Numbered from the stretch's first letter, positions 16,374-25,664 are shown. The stretch: 64,000 bases of DNA from Desulfurobacterium thermolithotrophum DSM 11699 (GCF_000191045.1 NC_015185.1:502501-566500), one strand, 5' to 3'. A program made the numbers and translations. The notes: generated by a model from the sequence alone, not told the origin.

Positions 16374-17581
16374 AAATCGCTAGAGAGTGGAAACCTAATA
16401 TAAAATTAATTTATCTTATTCTTCTTATCGTTTCTACTTTCGTTTCTGTTGCTCTGATGAATTTTCTTTTAGGGATTGGGTTACTTTACATAATTTTTGC
16501 TTTTTTATTAGGGAAAGATAAGATAAAAATAGGATTACTTGGTAAGTACATTATTCTTTTATCAACTATAACGTTTACTTCAACGTTAGTTTTTAATCCT
16601 CAAGCCATCTTTGAAGCATTTGTAGAAGTAGGACTTTTATACATTTATTTTTTTCCTGTCGACAGAAACTCTTCTTTAAAGGTTTTAAAAGATACTTATA
16701 AGGCTACATATATGGTTGGAGTTGTCGGATTAATCCTATTTTACTACCGCCATTTTTTTACAGGTATTGAAAAAATGTTTTGGGGTAAGGCTTTCAAGGC
16801 AGGAAGATTCTTTTCCATTTTTTCGTTTCTTTATCTTTTCCATGCTATAGAAAATTTCTTAAGGAAAAAAAAGGTTAATTTGAAGCTTATTTCTCATATA
16901 GTCCTTTTTATCTTGAGTGTTTGCGGCATTATTGTTGCCGGAAAACGGTCTTTTATTTTGGCATTTTTTTTAACTAGCATTATACTTATCCTTTTATTCT
17001 CAAAGCTTTTTCAAAGGAAAAAGGTTATTATACCTATTCTCTTTGTTTCTATTTTTACTTTAGCATCAGGCGTAATTTATGTATCTGCAGAAAGAAATTA
17101 CAATCTTTCTCACTCCTCTTTTAAAGAAATTATTCAATTATCTTCAAGTAATAGAGATAAAATTGCCTTGGATGCAATTAGTATTATCAAATCTGATTTT
17201 ACAGAAGGAAGAATTGTAAATATTCTCATAGGACATGGGGAAAACTGTGGAGCTTATCTTCCACATCCTTATTCTCTCAATCACAGTCAAGGAAAGTATG
17301 AATCTATCTTTCTGTTATCAGAATTTGTTGAGAAAGGATTAATAGGAGTTCTTATTGAAATACTTATAATCTATAAAGTTTTACTATTCATTGCTACTTT
17401 GGAAAAGGAAAAAGAGAAATTGTTTCTCTTGTTATGGGGAAGTATCCCCCTGGTTATTCACTTTTTTGGAATGATTTTCGTTTTTTTAAAAGATCCTACT
17501 CTACCAACGTGGTTACTTATGTTTAGATTATCAGAAAATGCTAATAAAGGAAAAAATTTTCTTAAAGGTAGGGAATCATGA
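16358..17581 (+). CDS. O-antigen ligase/polymerase-like membrane protein (Wzy/WaaL type)
   Basis: A 407-residue protein with about ten hydrophobic segments and a large loop near residues 240-320 containing IGHGENCGAYLPHPYSLNHS and later EFVEKGLIG, the pattern of PF04932 ligases and polymerases. These enzymes transfer or polymerise lipid-linked glycans in the inner membrane. The start is TTG 16358 inside the end of thiE. The stop overlaps the next ATG (ATGA), so translation is coupled to the following glycosyltransferase. Ligase or polymerase cannot be told apart from sequence alone. Confidence 0.75.
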   Translation: MEKAIEIAREWKPNIKLIYLILLIVSTFVSVALMNFLLGIGLLYIIFAFLLGKDKIKIGLLGKYIILLSTITFTSTLVFNPQAIFEAFVEVGLLYIYFFPVDRNSSLKVLKDTYKATYMVGVVGLILFYYRHFFTGIEKMFWGKAFKAGRFFSIFSFLYLFHAIENFLRKKKVNLKLISHIVLFILSVCGIIVAGKRSFILAFFLTSIILILLFSKLFQRKKVIIPILFVSIFTLASGVIYVSAERNYNLSHSSFKEIIQLSSSNRDKIALDAISIIKSDFTEGRIVNILIGHGENCGAYLPHPYSLNHSQGKYESIFLLSEFVEKGLIGVLIEILIIYKVLLFIATLEKEKEKLFLLLWGSIPLVIHFFGMIFVFLKDPTLPTWLLMFRLSENANKGKNFLKGRES

Positions 17582-18687
17582 TGAAGAAGGTTGCCCTTCT
17601 AGTTAGAAGTGCTAGTTTTGGTGGAATAGAAAGACTTGTAATAGATTTATTTAAGTATATGAAGGAACATGTTAAAGAGATAGAACCCTATTTAATTGTT
17701 TTTTGCAGGGAGGGAGGCTTTCTAAAGGAGTTAGAAGAAGAGAAGAATGTATACTTTTTAAGTTCCAAAAAGAAATTGAAAACAACAAACTTTGATATTT
17801 ACCTTAAGCTAAGAAAGTTACTAAAAGAACTTGAAGTAGACATACTACACTTTCATAGTTATCCAGTAGACTTCATAGGTGTTATTGCTTCATTAGGACT
17901 GAGAGTAAAAAGAATAGCACATATTCACAACTTCCACTTTATTGGTGGAGAAAAGAGAATAAAAAAGTACAGGTTTATAAGTAAATATATTGACAGCTTT
18001 ATCTACGTATCTAAAGCAGTAATGGAAAGTGTAGATCCTCTTTATAATGCTTACTGTCCTAATAAAAAGGTATTATATAACTTTATAGTACCCGAAAGAA
18101 TAGAAACTTTTCTAAAGAAAGAAAAAATGACACGGAAAGAATTGGGAATTCCAGAAGATGGTGTTGTCTTTTGCTTTGTTGGAAGACTTACAGACAACAA
18201 GAACATTTTGAATTTAATAAAGGCAATGTCATACTTGAAAGAAAGAAAAAATCTTTACCTTTTAATAGTAGGAAGTGGAAAACTGGAAAAAAATGCAAAA
18301 GAATTAGCAAAAAATTTACAACTTAGAAACATAGTTTTTGCAGGAGCTAGTTATAATCCATTTAAGTATCTAAAGGTTTCAAATGTTTTTATTTTACCTT
18401 CTAAAGTAGAGGGTTTACCTCTTTCTCATCTTGAAGCAATGTATTTAGGATTGCCTTCTTTGATTTCTGAAAATGTACCATCTAAGGAAATACCATCTAA
18501 GGAAATAGCTTATGAAGCCTCATTTATAAGTGGAATATCGCCTGAGTCTATAGCTAAGGGAATAGAAAATCTTTATATTTGTAAAGATATAAGAGATACT
18601 TTAGCTGTGAAAGCTAAAGAAGTAATTCAAAATTTTATTATCGATAGATATTTTGAAAAGCTTTATGAAATATACACAAGGTTATGA
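17578..18687 (+). CDS. GT-B fold glycosyltransferase (family 4)
   Basis: 369 residues. The N-terminal half opens VALLVRSASFGGIERLVIDL, the acceptor-side Gly loop of GT4 enzymes. The C-terminal half contains FVGRLTDNKNILNLIKA and the EX7E motif EGLPLSHLE that binds the donor nucleotide-sugar. It probably adds a sugar to lipopolysaccharide core or a surface glycan on the cytoplasmic face. It overlaps both neighbours by ATGA junctions, showing one operon. The sugar specificity is not readable. Confidence 0.87.
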   Translation: MMKKVALLVRSASFGGIERLVIDLFKYMKEHVKEIEPYLIVFCREGGFLKELEEEKNVYFLSSKKKLKTTNFDIYLKLRKLLKELEVDILHFHSYPVDFIGVIASLGLRVKRIAHIHNFHFIGGEKRIKKYRFISKYIDSFIYVSKAVMESVDPLYNAYCPNKKVLYNFIVPERIETFLKKEKMTRKELGIPEDGVVFCFVGRLTDNKNILNLIKAMSYLKERKNLYLLIVGSGKLEKNAKELAKNLQLRNIVFAGASYNPFKYLKVSNVFILPSKVEGLPLSHLEAMYLGLPSLISENVPSKEIPSKEIAYEASFISGISPESIAKGIENLYICKDIRDTLAVKAKEVIQNFIIDRYFEKLYEIYTRL

Positions 18688-20441
18688 AAATGATGGAAGA
18701 CATAAAAAAGGTTTCTTTTCCGTGGTGGATACTTAAGTATTTAAAGGATATGAAATTATTATTTGCAGTAGCTTTTATCACTATGTTTCTTCATGCAGGT
18801 ATTACCTCTTATTTAGCATATTTTGTAAAAGACATAGTTAACACTGTCTTTGTTAGCAAAAACGAAAGAATGATTAATCTTATACCTTTAATTCTTTTAG
18901 GCTTAGTTTTAATAAAGGGAATAGTATACTTCATTAATTATTACACAATGGCTTATATAGGACAGAGTGTTATAGCTAAACTAAGAGAAGAGCTATACGA
19001 GAAAATATTAAAACTTCCACTTGATCAATTTTGGGAATCTCCTGGAACCTTTGTTTCTAAAGTTATTAATGATACTTCTCTCCTTCAGGATTTTACATCA
19101 AGACAAATTGCTACCTTTTTAAGGAATCTTTTGACAGCTATAGGATTAATAATTGTTGTTTTTTATCTTGATTTTAAACTCGCATTTTTTGGATTAATTG
19201 GACTGCCATTGATAGGTTTCATGATTTCTGAAACTGGAAAAAGAATAAAAAGATATACTGATAGAATGCAGGACAAACTTGCTGCAATAACCAATCATCT
19301 TTTTGAAGGTGCAAGAAATATAAGAGAAATTAAACTTTTAGGCCTAGAAGAAAAATTATTAAAATTGTTCCAAAAAGATAATTACAAATATTTTAAGGAA
19401 TTCATGAAGATTCGAAAGATAGAAGGAATATATCCTTCTGTTGTTGAGTTAACAGCTTCAATAATTGTCGGATTACTTATGCTTTACGGAGGAAAAAAAA
19501 TAATCGCTGGAGAACTCACTGCCGGAGATTTTTTCTCCTTTATTATTGCTCTTGTAATGGCTTATGATCCAATTAGAAAGTTGGGACGGGAATATAATAA
19601 AATTCAACAATCTGCTTCAGTGGCAGAAAGAATACGGAAGATTCTTGAATTACCTGATGAATACCACTTAAAAGATGGTTCGAGAGAACTAAAAGAGCCT
19701 ATAAATTTTTTATATTTTAATAATATCTACTTTAAATATCCCAAATCCGAAGATTTCATTTTAAAAGGTATAGACTTTCTTTTTGAAAAAGGGAAAAAAT
19801 ATGCAATTGTAGGAAAATCTGGTAGTGGTAAAAGTACGCTGATAAACTTAATCCCTAGATTTTATGATCCAACTAAAGGTAACATAGAAGTTAATGGTAT
19901 TAACCTAAAAGATTTTAAACTTAAATCTCTCAGAAGAAAGATAGGTGTTGTAAGTCAAGATATTATTGTATTTAGAGGGACAATAAAAGAAAATATAGCT
20001 CTTGGAAATCCTGGAGTCTCTTTTGATGAAATAGTTAAAGCTGCAAAGATTGCAAACATTCATGATTTTATTGTCTCTCTTCCCAAAGGTTACGATACTC
20101 TAATAGGTGAGGGGGGTATTCAACTTTCTGGCGGACAGAAGCAAAGAATTGCAATAGCAAGAGCTGTGTTGAAAAATCCGGATATTTTGATTTTAGATGA
20201 AGCTACAAGTGCTCTCGATTCTGAAACAGAAGCAGCTGTTCAAAAAGCTCTTGACGAGAAGTTTAAAGATAAAATTCTCATTGCGATCGCCCATAGACTT
20301 TCGACGATTATTAATAGCGATTTAATAATCTTTTTAAAAGAAGGTAAAATTATAGGAGTTGGCAGTCATGAAGAACTTTACGCAAATCTTGAAGAATATA
20401 GGAAGCTATGTGATATTCAATTTAGAATAAGTCTTAAGTAA
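18684..20441 (+). CDS. msbA: Lipid A/glycolipid flippase, MsbA-type ABC exporter
   Basis: A 585-residue half-transporter. The N-terminal six-helix exporter domain (residues 20-310) is followed by an ATPase domain with Walker A GKSGSGKST, Q-loop VVSQD, signature LSGGQKQR, Walker B ILILDEATSALD and H-loop AHRLSTI. It flips lipid-linked saccharide or lipid A core across the inner membrane. Its place between glycosyltransferase genes, coupled by an ATGA overlap, supports the MsbA role over a peptide or drug exporter. Confidence 0.88.
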   Translation: MKMMEDIKKVSFPWWILKYLKDMKLLFAVAFITMFLHAGITSYLAYFVKDIVNTVFVSKNERMINLIPLILLGLVLIKGIVYFINYYTMAYIGQSVIAKLREELYEKILKLPLDQFWESPGTFVSKVINDTSLLQDFTSRQIATFLRNLLTAIGLIIVVFYLDFKLAFFGLIGLPLIGFMISETGKRIKRYTDRMQDKLAAITNHLFEGARNIREIKLLGLEEKLLKLFQKDNYKYFKEFMKIRKIEGIYPSVVELTASIIVGLLMLYGGKKIIAGELTAGDFFSFIIALVMAYDPIRKLGREYNKIQQSASVAERIRKILELPDEYHLKDGSRELKEPINFLYFNNIYFKYPKSEDFILKGIDFLFEKGKKYAIVGKSGSGKSTLINLIPRFYDPTKGNIEVNGINLKDFKLKSLRRKIGVVSQDIIVFRGTIKENIALGNPGVSFDEIVKAAKIANIHDFIVSLPKGYDTLIGEGGIQLSGGQKQRIAIARAVLKNPDILILDEATSALDSETEAAVQKALDEKFKDKILIAIAHRLSTIINSDLIIFLKEGKIIGVGSHEELYANLEEYRKLCDIQFRISLK

Positions 20442-20455
20442 AAAAGAGGAGTAAA

Positions 20456-21538
20456 ATGAGAATTCTTCAGGCAACAACCTCAAGAACTTGGAGCGGTGGA
20501 ACCGAACAGTGTCTTTTATTAGCAAAGTATATGAATGAATTAGGGCATGAAACAGGTATACTTACTATTAAAGGAAGTCTTCTTGATGAAAAAGCTAAAA
20601 TGCTTGGGATAAAGAGATTTTACTTTCCTGGAACAGAGAAAATCAGTATTAAAAATGCAAAAAAATTAGCCAAGCTTATTAAGCAATATGACGTTGTTAA
20701 TACTCATATACCAGCAGCTCATTGGTATATATGGTGTGCCTCTTTTTTTTGTAAAAAAAAACCTAAAATTGTTTATACTAGAAGGGTTAACTACGATGTA
20801 TCATTCCTATCATCTTTAACAAAATACAACATTAATACAGATGCAATAATTGCTATTTCTAATGAAGTAAAAAATAGATTAAAGAAAAGATTCTTTCTAA
20901 GAAAAAAGAAAATTTCTGTTATTCCTGATGGAATAGAGATAGATAAATTTAGTCCCCTAGTTAACTCAAAACTTCGAGAAGAAATAAAAATTGATAAAGA
21001 AACCATTGTAATTACTCATGTAGCAAATTTTCAGAAAGTGAAAGGACATAATATATTATTTGACGCCTTTAAAAGGATTTTAGAAAAAAGAAAGAAAAAA
21101 AAACTGTTACTACTTCTGGTTGGTAGAGATACGCAAAGCGAAAAAGCTCAAAATATGATAAAAGAAAAAAAAATAGAAAAGCATGTTATTTCTCTTGGAT
21201 TCCGAAAAGATATTCCTCAAATATTAAAAGAAACAGATCTTTTTGTTTTTCCTTCTATTAACGAAGGATTAGGGAGTTCTCTTCTTCAAGCTATGGCTAT
21301 GAAAAAAGTAGTGGTAGCTTCATATATTGGTGGAATAAGAAGTTATTTAAAACACATGGAAAATGGAATAACAGTTAAACCGGGAAACGTTGATTCTCTG
21401 TATCAGGGACTACTAAAAGGACTGGAAAACTTAAACAACGAAAACATGAAAGAGAACGCAAGGAAAACGGCGCAAGAATTTGATATAAAAAACGTTACAG
21501 AAAAAACTTTGCAACTTTATAAGGAACTCCTAAAGTAA
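20456..21538 (+). CDS. GT-B fold glycosyltransferase (family 4)
   Basis: 360 residues. The N-terminal acceptor loop is TTSRTWSGGTEQCLLLAKYM. The C-terminal donor domain contains HVANFQKVKGHNILFDAF and EX7E in SINEGLGSSLLQAMAM. Likely a lipopolysaccharide core or surface-glycan transferase; last intact gene of the cluster that starts at thiE. GGAG precedes the ATG. Its stop is immediately followed by a truncated nucleotide-sugar dehydrogenase, so the 3' side of the cluster has been rearranged. Confidence 0.87.
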   Translation: MRILQATTSRTWSGGTEQCLLLAKYMNELGHETGILTIKGSLLDEKAKMLGIKRFYFPGTEKISIKNAKKLAKLIKQYDVVNTHIPAAHWYIWCASFFCKKKPKIVYTRRVNYDVSFLSSLTKYNINTDAIIAISNEVKNRLKKRFFLRKKKISVIPDGIEIDKFSPLVNSKLREEIKIDKETIVITHVANFQKVKGHNILFDAFKRILEKRKKKKLLLLLVGRDTQSEKAQNMIKEKKIEKHVISLGFRKDIPQILKETDLFVFPSINEGLGSSLLQAMAMKKVVVASYIGGIRSYLKHMENGITVKPGNVDSLYQGLLKGLENLNNENMKENARKTAQEFDIKNVTEKTLQLYKELLK

Positions 21539-21539
21539 A

Positions 21540-21764
21540 CTTAAAATCTACGGAGTAAAAAAAGAGTATGGAATAGAGCTCTTAAACTCTCCTGAAGAAT
21601 TAGCACCTTACGATGCTGTGATAATTGCTGTAAAACATGACAAATTTAAAAAGCTAACACCAGAGTTCTTTAAAAGAATTTCCGTTTCAAAACCAATAGT
21701 TATTGATGTAAAAGGTATTTATGATAGAGAGCAATTTAAAGATATCGTTTTATGGAGACTATAG
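21540..21764 (+). pseudogene. C-terminal remnant of a UDP-sugar/UDP-HexNAc 6-dehydrogenase
   Basis: An open frame of about 74 codons with no start codon and no preceding domain. It reads YDAVIIAVKHDKF, then KPIVIDVKGIYD, and ends LWRL, matching the last part of the UDPG/GDP-mannose dehydrogenase C-terminal domain (WbpO/TviB-like). The NAD-binding and catalytic domains (about 350 residues) are missing. It begins one base after the stop of the upstream glycosyltransferase, so a deletion or recombination joined the two. It would once have made a uronic-acid sugar donor for this surface-glycan locus. Confidence 0.8.
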
Positions 21765-21873
21765 AAAATAAATTGATTACAACCACTATTAAATAGTCCA
21801 GCGCATTTAGTATTTAAAATTTTGTCAAGTTTTTGTAGATTTTTAAGAAAGATTTTTCTGTTTGGGAGTAAAA

Positions 21874-22635
21874 ATGAAGATCGAAATAGATGAGGATGTT
21901 GTAAATCTTTTAAAAGAATACGGACTCAATACTTATGAAGCTAAAGCATACTATGTCCTTCTTCTTCTTGGAGAATCAGCTGCCACGTCTGTTGCTCGAG
22001 AATCTAAAATACCACAGCAAAGAATCTATGATGCCTTGAAGTCCTTAGAAAGAAAAGGACTAATACAAACAAAAAACACAATACCAAAAAAATATGTTCC
22101 TTTACCAGTAAGAAGAGCTCTTACCAATAGATTACGTCAAATGAGACTTGAGTTTGAGATAAGGGAAGATAATCTACGGAAATTAATTGATGAACTTGAA
22201 AAGAGAATTCCAGAAACAAAATCACTTCTTGATAAAGGTTCTCAAATTTTTGTCATGGAAGGAAAAGAATCTATTGTCAATCAAGCTATATCTATGATTT
22301 CTTCAGCAGAATCTACCATAAAAATAGCCGGTAATAAACCTCTATTTATTTTGGAATGCAAAGGAAATCTTAGTAAATACATGAAAAGAAATGTAGAGCT
22401 TGCTGCTATAGGAGAATTTGATCAATTTTGTAAAGATGAAATAGAAAAACTCGGAGGTAAATATTGTGAAGCATCTGTTTACTGCCAGTATTTACTTATA
22501 GTAGATGACAAAAAGCTTTTAATTGTTTATTTTGATGAAAAAGGAGTTCCAAATGGACTATATACGAAAAATGAAGCTATTGTAAAACCATACCTAATGT
22601 TTTTTGAAAGTAAATGGAAAGAAGTTTGCTCTTAA
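21874..22635 (+). CDS. TrmB-family transcriptional regulator
   Basis: 253 residues from ATG 21874 (GGGAG 5-6 bp upstream; TTG 21862 is less likely). The N-terminal winged helix reads YGLNTYEAKAYYVLLLLGES then VARESKIPQQRIYDALKSLERKGL, the TrmB signature. A coiled helix (about 85-120) leads to a PLD-like effector domain. TrmB proteins are common in archaea, where they sense sugars, and less so in bacteria. It lies downstream of the glycan cluster but is separated from it by 100 bp, so it has its own promoter region. The ligand and targets are unknown. Confidence 0.83.
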   Translation: MKIEIDEDVVNLLKEYGLNTYEAKAYYVLLLLGESAATSVARESKIPQQRIYDALKSLERKGLIQTKNTIPKKYVPLPVRRALTNRLRQMRLEFEIREDNLRKLIDELEKRIPETKSLLDKGSQIFVMEGKESIVNQAISMISSAESTIKIAGNKPLFILECKGNLSKYMKRNVELAAIGEFDQFCKDEIEKLGGKYCEASVYCQYLLIVDDKKLLIVYFDEKGVPNGLYTKNEAIVKPYLMFFESKWKEVCS

Positions 22636-22645
22636 TTATTAGATT

Positions 22646-23770
22646 TGTTGAAGTTCAGATAGAAGGTGGACACCCTACAATAACCTTTGAATACCACAAG
22701 GAGGTGTCCACCGATGAAACAATTGAAAAGATTCAAAGGAACATCCCTCCATATATCAAGCACAAATACAGCATTCAAAGAAACCCTGAAAGAAGGAAGA
22801 AGAGTAAAAAAGAAACTTGACCTAACAAAAGACAGAAACGTTAAAAAAAGACTGAAATGGATAGAGTACTACCACAAAACAGGCAACGCCAGAAAAACAT
22901 GCAGATACTTTGGCATCAGTCCAACAACCTTCTACAAGTGGAAAAAAAGATACGACAAGTACGGGATAGAAGGACTCCAAGACAGAAACAAAAGACCTCA
23001 TAAAGTAAGACAACCCCAAACAGAACCTGAAATAGAACACATCATCGTCACAATAAGGGAAAAATTCCCAACCTGGAGCAAAGAAAAGATAGCAGCCTTC
23101 ATGGAAAGATACCTAAATGTAAAAATATCATCCTCTACAGTTTACAGGGTTCTCAAAAGACACGGACTAATAGAAAGAACCTGGAAACTAAAAAGTACCT
23201 ACAAGAGGAAGAAACAGAAAGGGAAAAAGAACCGCACCAGAAAAGGACTAAGAGCAGACAAACCAGGAACAATCCTCATGGACGTTAAATACCTCTACTG
23301 GTGCGGTAAAACCTTTTACCAGTTCACGGCAATAGACAAGTTCACCCGAATAGCATTTGCCAAGGTTTATTCTACAAAAAGCAGCAGGAGCGGAAGAAGG
23401 TTTTTTGAAGAACTTGAAAAATTTCTTCCCTTCAAGATAGAGAAAGTTCAAACGGATAACGGGAGCGAATTTTTAGGGGAGTTAGACGAATATCTTAAAA
23501 GAAAAGGGATAGAACACTACTTTAGTTATCCGAAATCTCCCAAGACTAATGCGCATGTAGAAAGGTTTATTCAAACGACAGAAAGTGAACTATGGATGAT
23601 AGAAGGAACAGAACCGACTGTTGATGAGATGAATAAAAAACTTTTTGAGTATTTAAAGATTTACAACTTTCTTAGACCCCATCACTCTTTAAATTACAAG
23701 ACTCCCGCTGAGAAGTTTGAGGACTATATTAGAAGTCATCAAGGTGTCCACCATGTATTGAACTCGAACA
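22646..23770 (+). mobile_element. IS481-type insertion sequence, copy D (1125 bp)
   Basis: The ends start TGTTGAAG and finish CTCGAACA, the TGT...ACA termini of IS481. Imperfect inverted repeats share GAGTTCA/AAGTTCA and the inner GGTGGACACC. The same 1125-bp unit occurs inverted at 57686-58810. No matching direct repeat flanks this copy. It begins 10 bp after the TrmB stop and ends 5 bp before the -35 of tRNA-Asn. Confidence 0.85.
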
Positions 23771-23829
23771 ACCCCTTGACAAGAGAAGGGCAGTTTCCTA
23801 TATTATTCACCAGCAAGGTTCCCCGGTAG
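22714..23829 (+). CDS. IS481-type DDE transposase, copy D
   Basis: 371 residues from ATG 22714 (AGGAGGTG 7 bp upstream; longer frame rejected). The N-terminal helix-turn-helix reads TGNARKTCRYFGISPTTFYKWKKRY, followed by a second DNA-binding segment (EKIAAFMERY). The rve integrase core has Asp in ILMDVKYLYW, Asp in VQTDNGSEF and Glu in NAHVERFIQTTESEL. The reading frame has no stop in the element and runs 59 bp past its end, overlapping the start of tRNA-Asn. Confidence 0.9.
   Translation: MKQLKRFKGTSLHISSTNTAFKETLKEGRRVKKKLDLTKDRNVKKRLKWIEYYHKTGNARKTCRYFGISPTTFYKWKKRYDKYGIEGLQDRNKRPHKVRQPQTEPEIEHIIVTIREKFPTWSKEKIAAFMERYLNVKISSSTVYRVLKRHGLIERTWKLKSTYKRKKQKGKKNRTRKGLRADKPGTILMDVKYLYWCGKTFYQFTAIDKFTRIAFAKVYSTKSSRSGRRFFEELEKFLPFKIEKVQTDNGSEFLGELDEYLKRKGIEHYFSYPKSPKTNAHVERFIQTTESELWMIEGTEPTVDEMNKKLFEYLKIYNFLRPHHSLNYKTPAEKFEDYIRSHQGVHHVLNSNNPLTREGQFPILFTSKVPR
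23776..23804 (+). promoter_or_regulatory. Promoter of tRNA-Asn
   Basis: A near-consensus promoter: TTGACA (23776-23781), 17-bp spacer, TATATT (23799-23804). It sits between the IS481 end (23770) and the tRNA start (23820). Confidence 0.8.
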
Positions 23830-23895
23830 CTCAGCGGGTAGAGCGGGTGGCTGTTAACCACCAGGTCGCTGGTTCGAGGCCGGCCCGGGGAGCCA
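23820..23895 (+). tRNA. tRNA-Asn (anticodon GTT)
   Basis: The acceptor stem is TCCCCGG/CCGGGGA, the D arm GCTC/GAGC, the anticodon stem GGTGG/CCACC with loop CTGTTAA (anticodon GTT), and the T arm GCTGG-TTCGAGG-CCGGC. The CCA end is encoded. Confidence 0.97.
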
Positions 23896-23946
23896 TCTTT
23901 TATTTTATCACGAAGATTTTTAAACTATCTCTTAAATAGTCCTTGA

Positions 23947-25050
23947 TTAAATCCTTGGTATAGAACATAAAATTTCTGCAAGAAACTTTAGTTCTTCTAA
24001 TGTGTGATCATAGTTTATAGCTATTCTTAGTCTGCTCTTTTTTACCGTAGGTGGTCTTATTGCAGGAACAAAAATTCCTTTTTCCCATAGTGATTTAGAA
24101 AGCTTAAGTGCAGACTCCTCACTCCCAGTTATAAATGGAAAAATTGCAGACATTGAGTTTATTCTTGTCAAATTCTTAAAAAATTCAATTTTTTTCTGGA
24201 GTGCTTTCATTCTTTTAGGGACAAGTTCCAAATTCTTAAGAGTTTGACAAGCAATGTATGGAGGAAGTGCTGTTGTGAAGATGAAACTCCTACACTTATT
24301 TATGAGATAGCCTTTTAAAATTTTGCTTCCAGCAACAAAAGCTCCAAAAGTTCCAAGAGCTTTACCAAGAGTTCCAACTATGACTGTTCTTTCGTCAGGA
24401 ATTAAATCAAAAATTTCTAAAGAAGACCAACCAACAACTCCTGTAGCATGAGCATCATCTATGATCAAAACCGCGTCATACAAGTCTTTTAACTGAAAAA
24501 GTTTATCAAGAGGAGCAACATCTCCATCCATACTAAAAATAGAATCTGTAACAATAAAACATCTTCTATAATTTTTTCTTTCTTTTGAAAGGATGAGCTC
24601 AAGTTCTTCTACGCTACAGTGTTTAAAGATCTTTACTTCTGCTTTAGAGAGTCTACAACCATCGATTATTGAAGCATGGTTTAGTTCGTCAGAAAGTATT
24701 AAGTCTCCTTCCTTAGCTAAAGTTGAAATTACTCCTACATTTGCCATGTAACCTGTTGAAAAAAGAAGAGCTGATTCTGTTTTTTTTAATTCAGCAAGTT
24801 TTTGTTCTAAAACTTCATGAACTTCAAAATTACCACAAACCAATCGTGAAGCCCCGGCTCCACTTTTCCAGTTTTCAAGGCATTCACAGCTAAACTTTGA
24901 AGCAAGAGAAAGATAATCGTTTGAAGAAAAATTCAAAACTTCCCTGCCATTTATGATAATTTTTTTTCCTTGAGGTGACGAAAGAACTTTTAATTCCCTA
25001 TAAAGCTGTCTCTTTTTTAAAGTTTCAAGCTCTTTCTCCATCCAATTCAA
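23947..25050 (-). CDS. bioF: 8-Amino-7-oxononanoate synthase-type PLP enzyme (BioF family)
   Basis: 367 residues from TTG 25050, chosen because GGAGG lies 6 bp upstream and the TTGA overlap couples it to the preceding gene; ATG 25041 is an alternative. The alpha-oxoamine synthase pattern is complete: NFSSNDYLSLA, ELNHASIIDGCRLS, DDAHATGVVG (PLP ring Asp and His) and VGTLGKALGTFGAF with the Schiff-base Lys. It condenses a pimeloyl thioester with alanine in biotin synthesis. Close relatives (KBL, serine palmitoyltransferase) share the fold; no other biotin gene is adjacent, so the symbol is likely but not certain. Confidence 0.82.
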   Translation of the reverse strand: MNWMEKELETLKKRQLYRELKVLSSPQGKKIIINGREVLNFSSNDYLSLASKFSCECLENWKSGAGASRLVCGNFEVHEVLEQKLAELKKTESALLFSTGYMANVGVISTLAKEGDLILSDELNHASIIDGCRLSKAEVKIFKHCSVEELELILSKERKNYRRCFIVTDSIFSMDGDVAPLDKLFQLKDLYDAVLIIDDAHATGVVGWSSLEIFDLIPDERTVIVGTLGKALGTFGAFVAGSKILKGYLINKCRSFIFTTALPPYIACQTLKNLELVPKRMKALQKKIEFFKNLTRINSMSAIFPFITGSEESALKLSKSLWEKGIFVPAIRPPTVKKSRLRIAINYDHTLEELKFLAEILCSIPRI

Positions 25051-25664
25051 AATTTTCCTCCAACTCTTGGAAGAGACCATCCTTTTTCTATTGCAAGAAT
25101 TCGAACTATAAATACAAGACAAAGTGTTATCAAGGATGTGATTTCAAAAGAAACTTGAAGCTTTTCAAGAAAAACAAAAACAATTCCACCAATGATAGAA
25201 CAAGAAGCATAAAAGTCTTCTTTAAGAATGAAAGGTACTTCTCCAGTAAGAATATCGCTGATTAAACCACCGCCTGTACCAGTAATTAATCCTAAGAGAA
25301 CTATACCAAAGGAATTTATGTCATTCTCCATACCAATTATAAATCCCGTAACAGAAAAAGCTGCAAGTCCTACAGCATCAAAATATTTAATTACTTTTTT
25401 TGTCGACAAATCTTTTTTAAATTTCACATAGAAAAAAAGAGAAAGAATTATTCCGATTATTGTTATGCTAATGTCTTTATAGCTTATAAAAGCTGTTGGA
25501 GTTTTGTTAACTATTATATCCCGAATTATTCCACCACCTAAAGCAGTCAGAAAACCAAGAGTAGTAATCCCAAGAAGGTCAAGTTTTTTGTTAATACCCT
25601 TAAAAACACCTGAGGCTGCAAACGCTAAAAGACCTATTCCATTTAAAAAGTCAAATACAAACAT
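25047..25664 (-). CDS. TRIC-type (UPF0126) membrane protein
   Basis: 205 residues, seven hydrophobic segments. Two tandem copies of the family motif are seen: LLAFAASGVFKGINKKLD then TALGGGIIRDIIV, and AAFSVTGFIIGMENDIN then TGTGGGLISDILTG. The family (PF03458) includes prokaryotic trimeric cation channels and proposed small-solute transporters. The ATG overlaps the stop of the response regulator by one base (TAATG), and its own stop overlaps bioF, so all three are cotranslated. Confidence 0.82.
   Translation of the reverse strand: MFVFDFLNGIGLLAFAASGVFKGINKKLDLLGITTLGFLTALGGGIIRDIIVNKTPTAFISYKDISITIIGIILSLFFYVKFKKDLSTKKVIKYFDAVGLAAFSVTGFIIGMENDINSFGIVLLGLITGTGGGLISDILTGEVPFILKEDFYASCSIIGGIVFVFLEKLQVSFEITSLITLCLVFIVRILAIEKGWSLPRVGGKF

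Noticed and set aside
23895-23946. Small inverted repeat ACTAT/ATAGT as a bioF terminator
   Set aside because: Only a 5-bp stem and no T run in the right direction.
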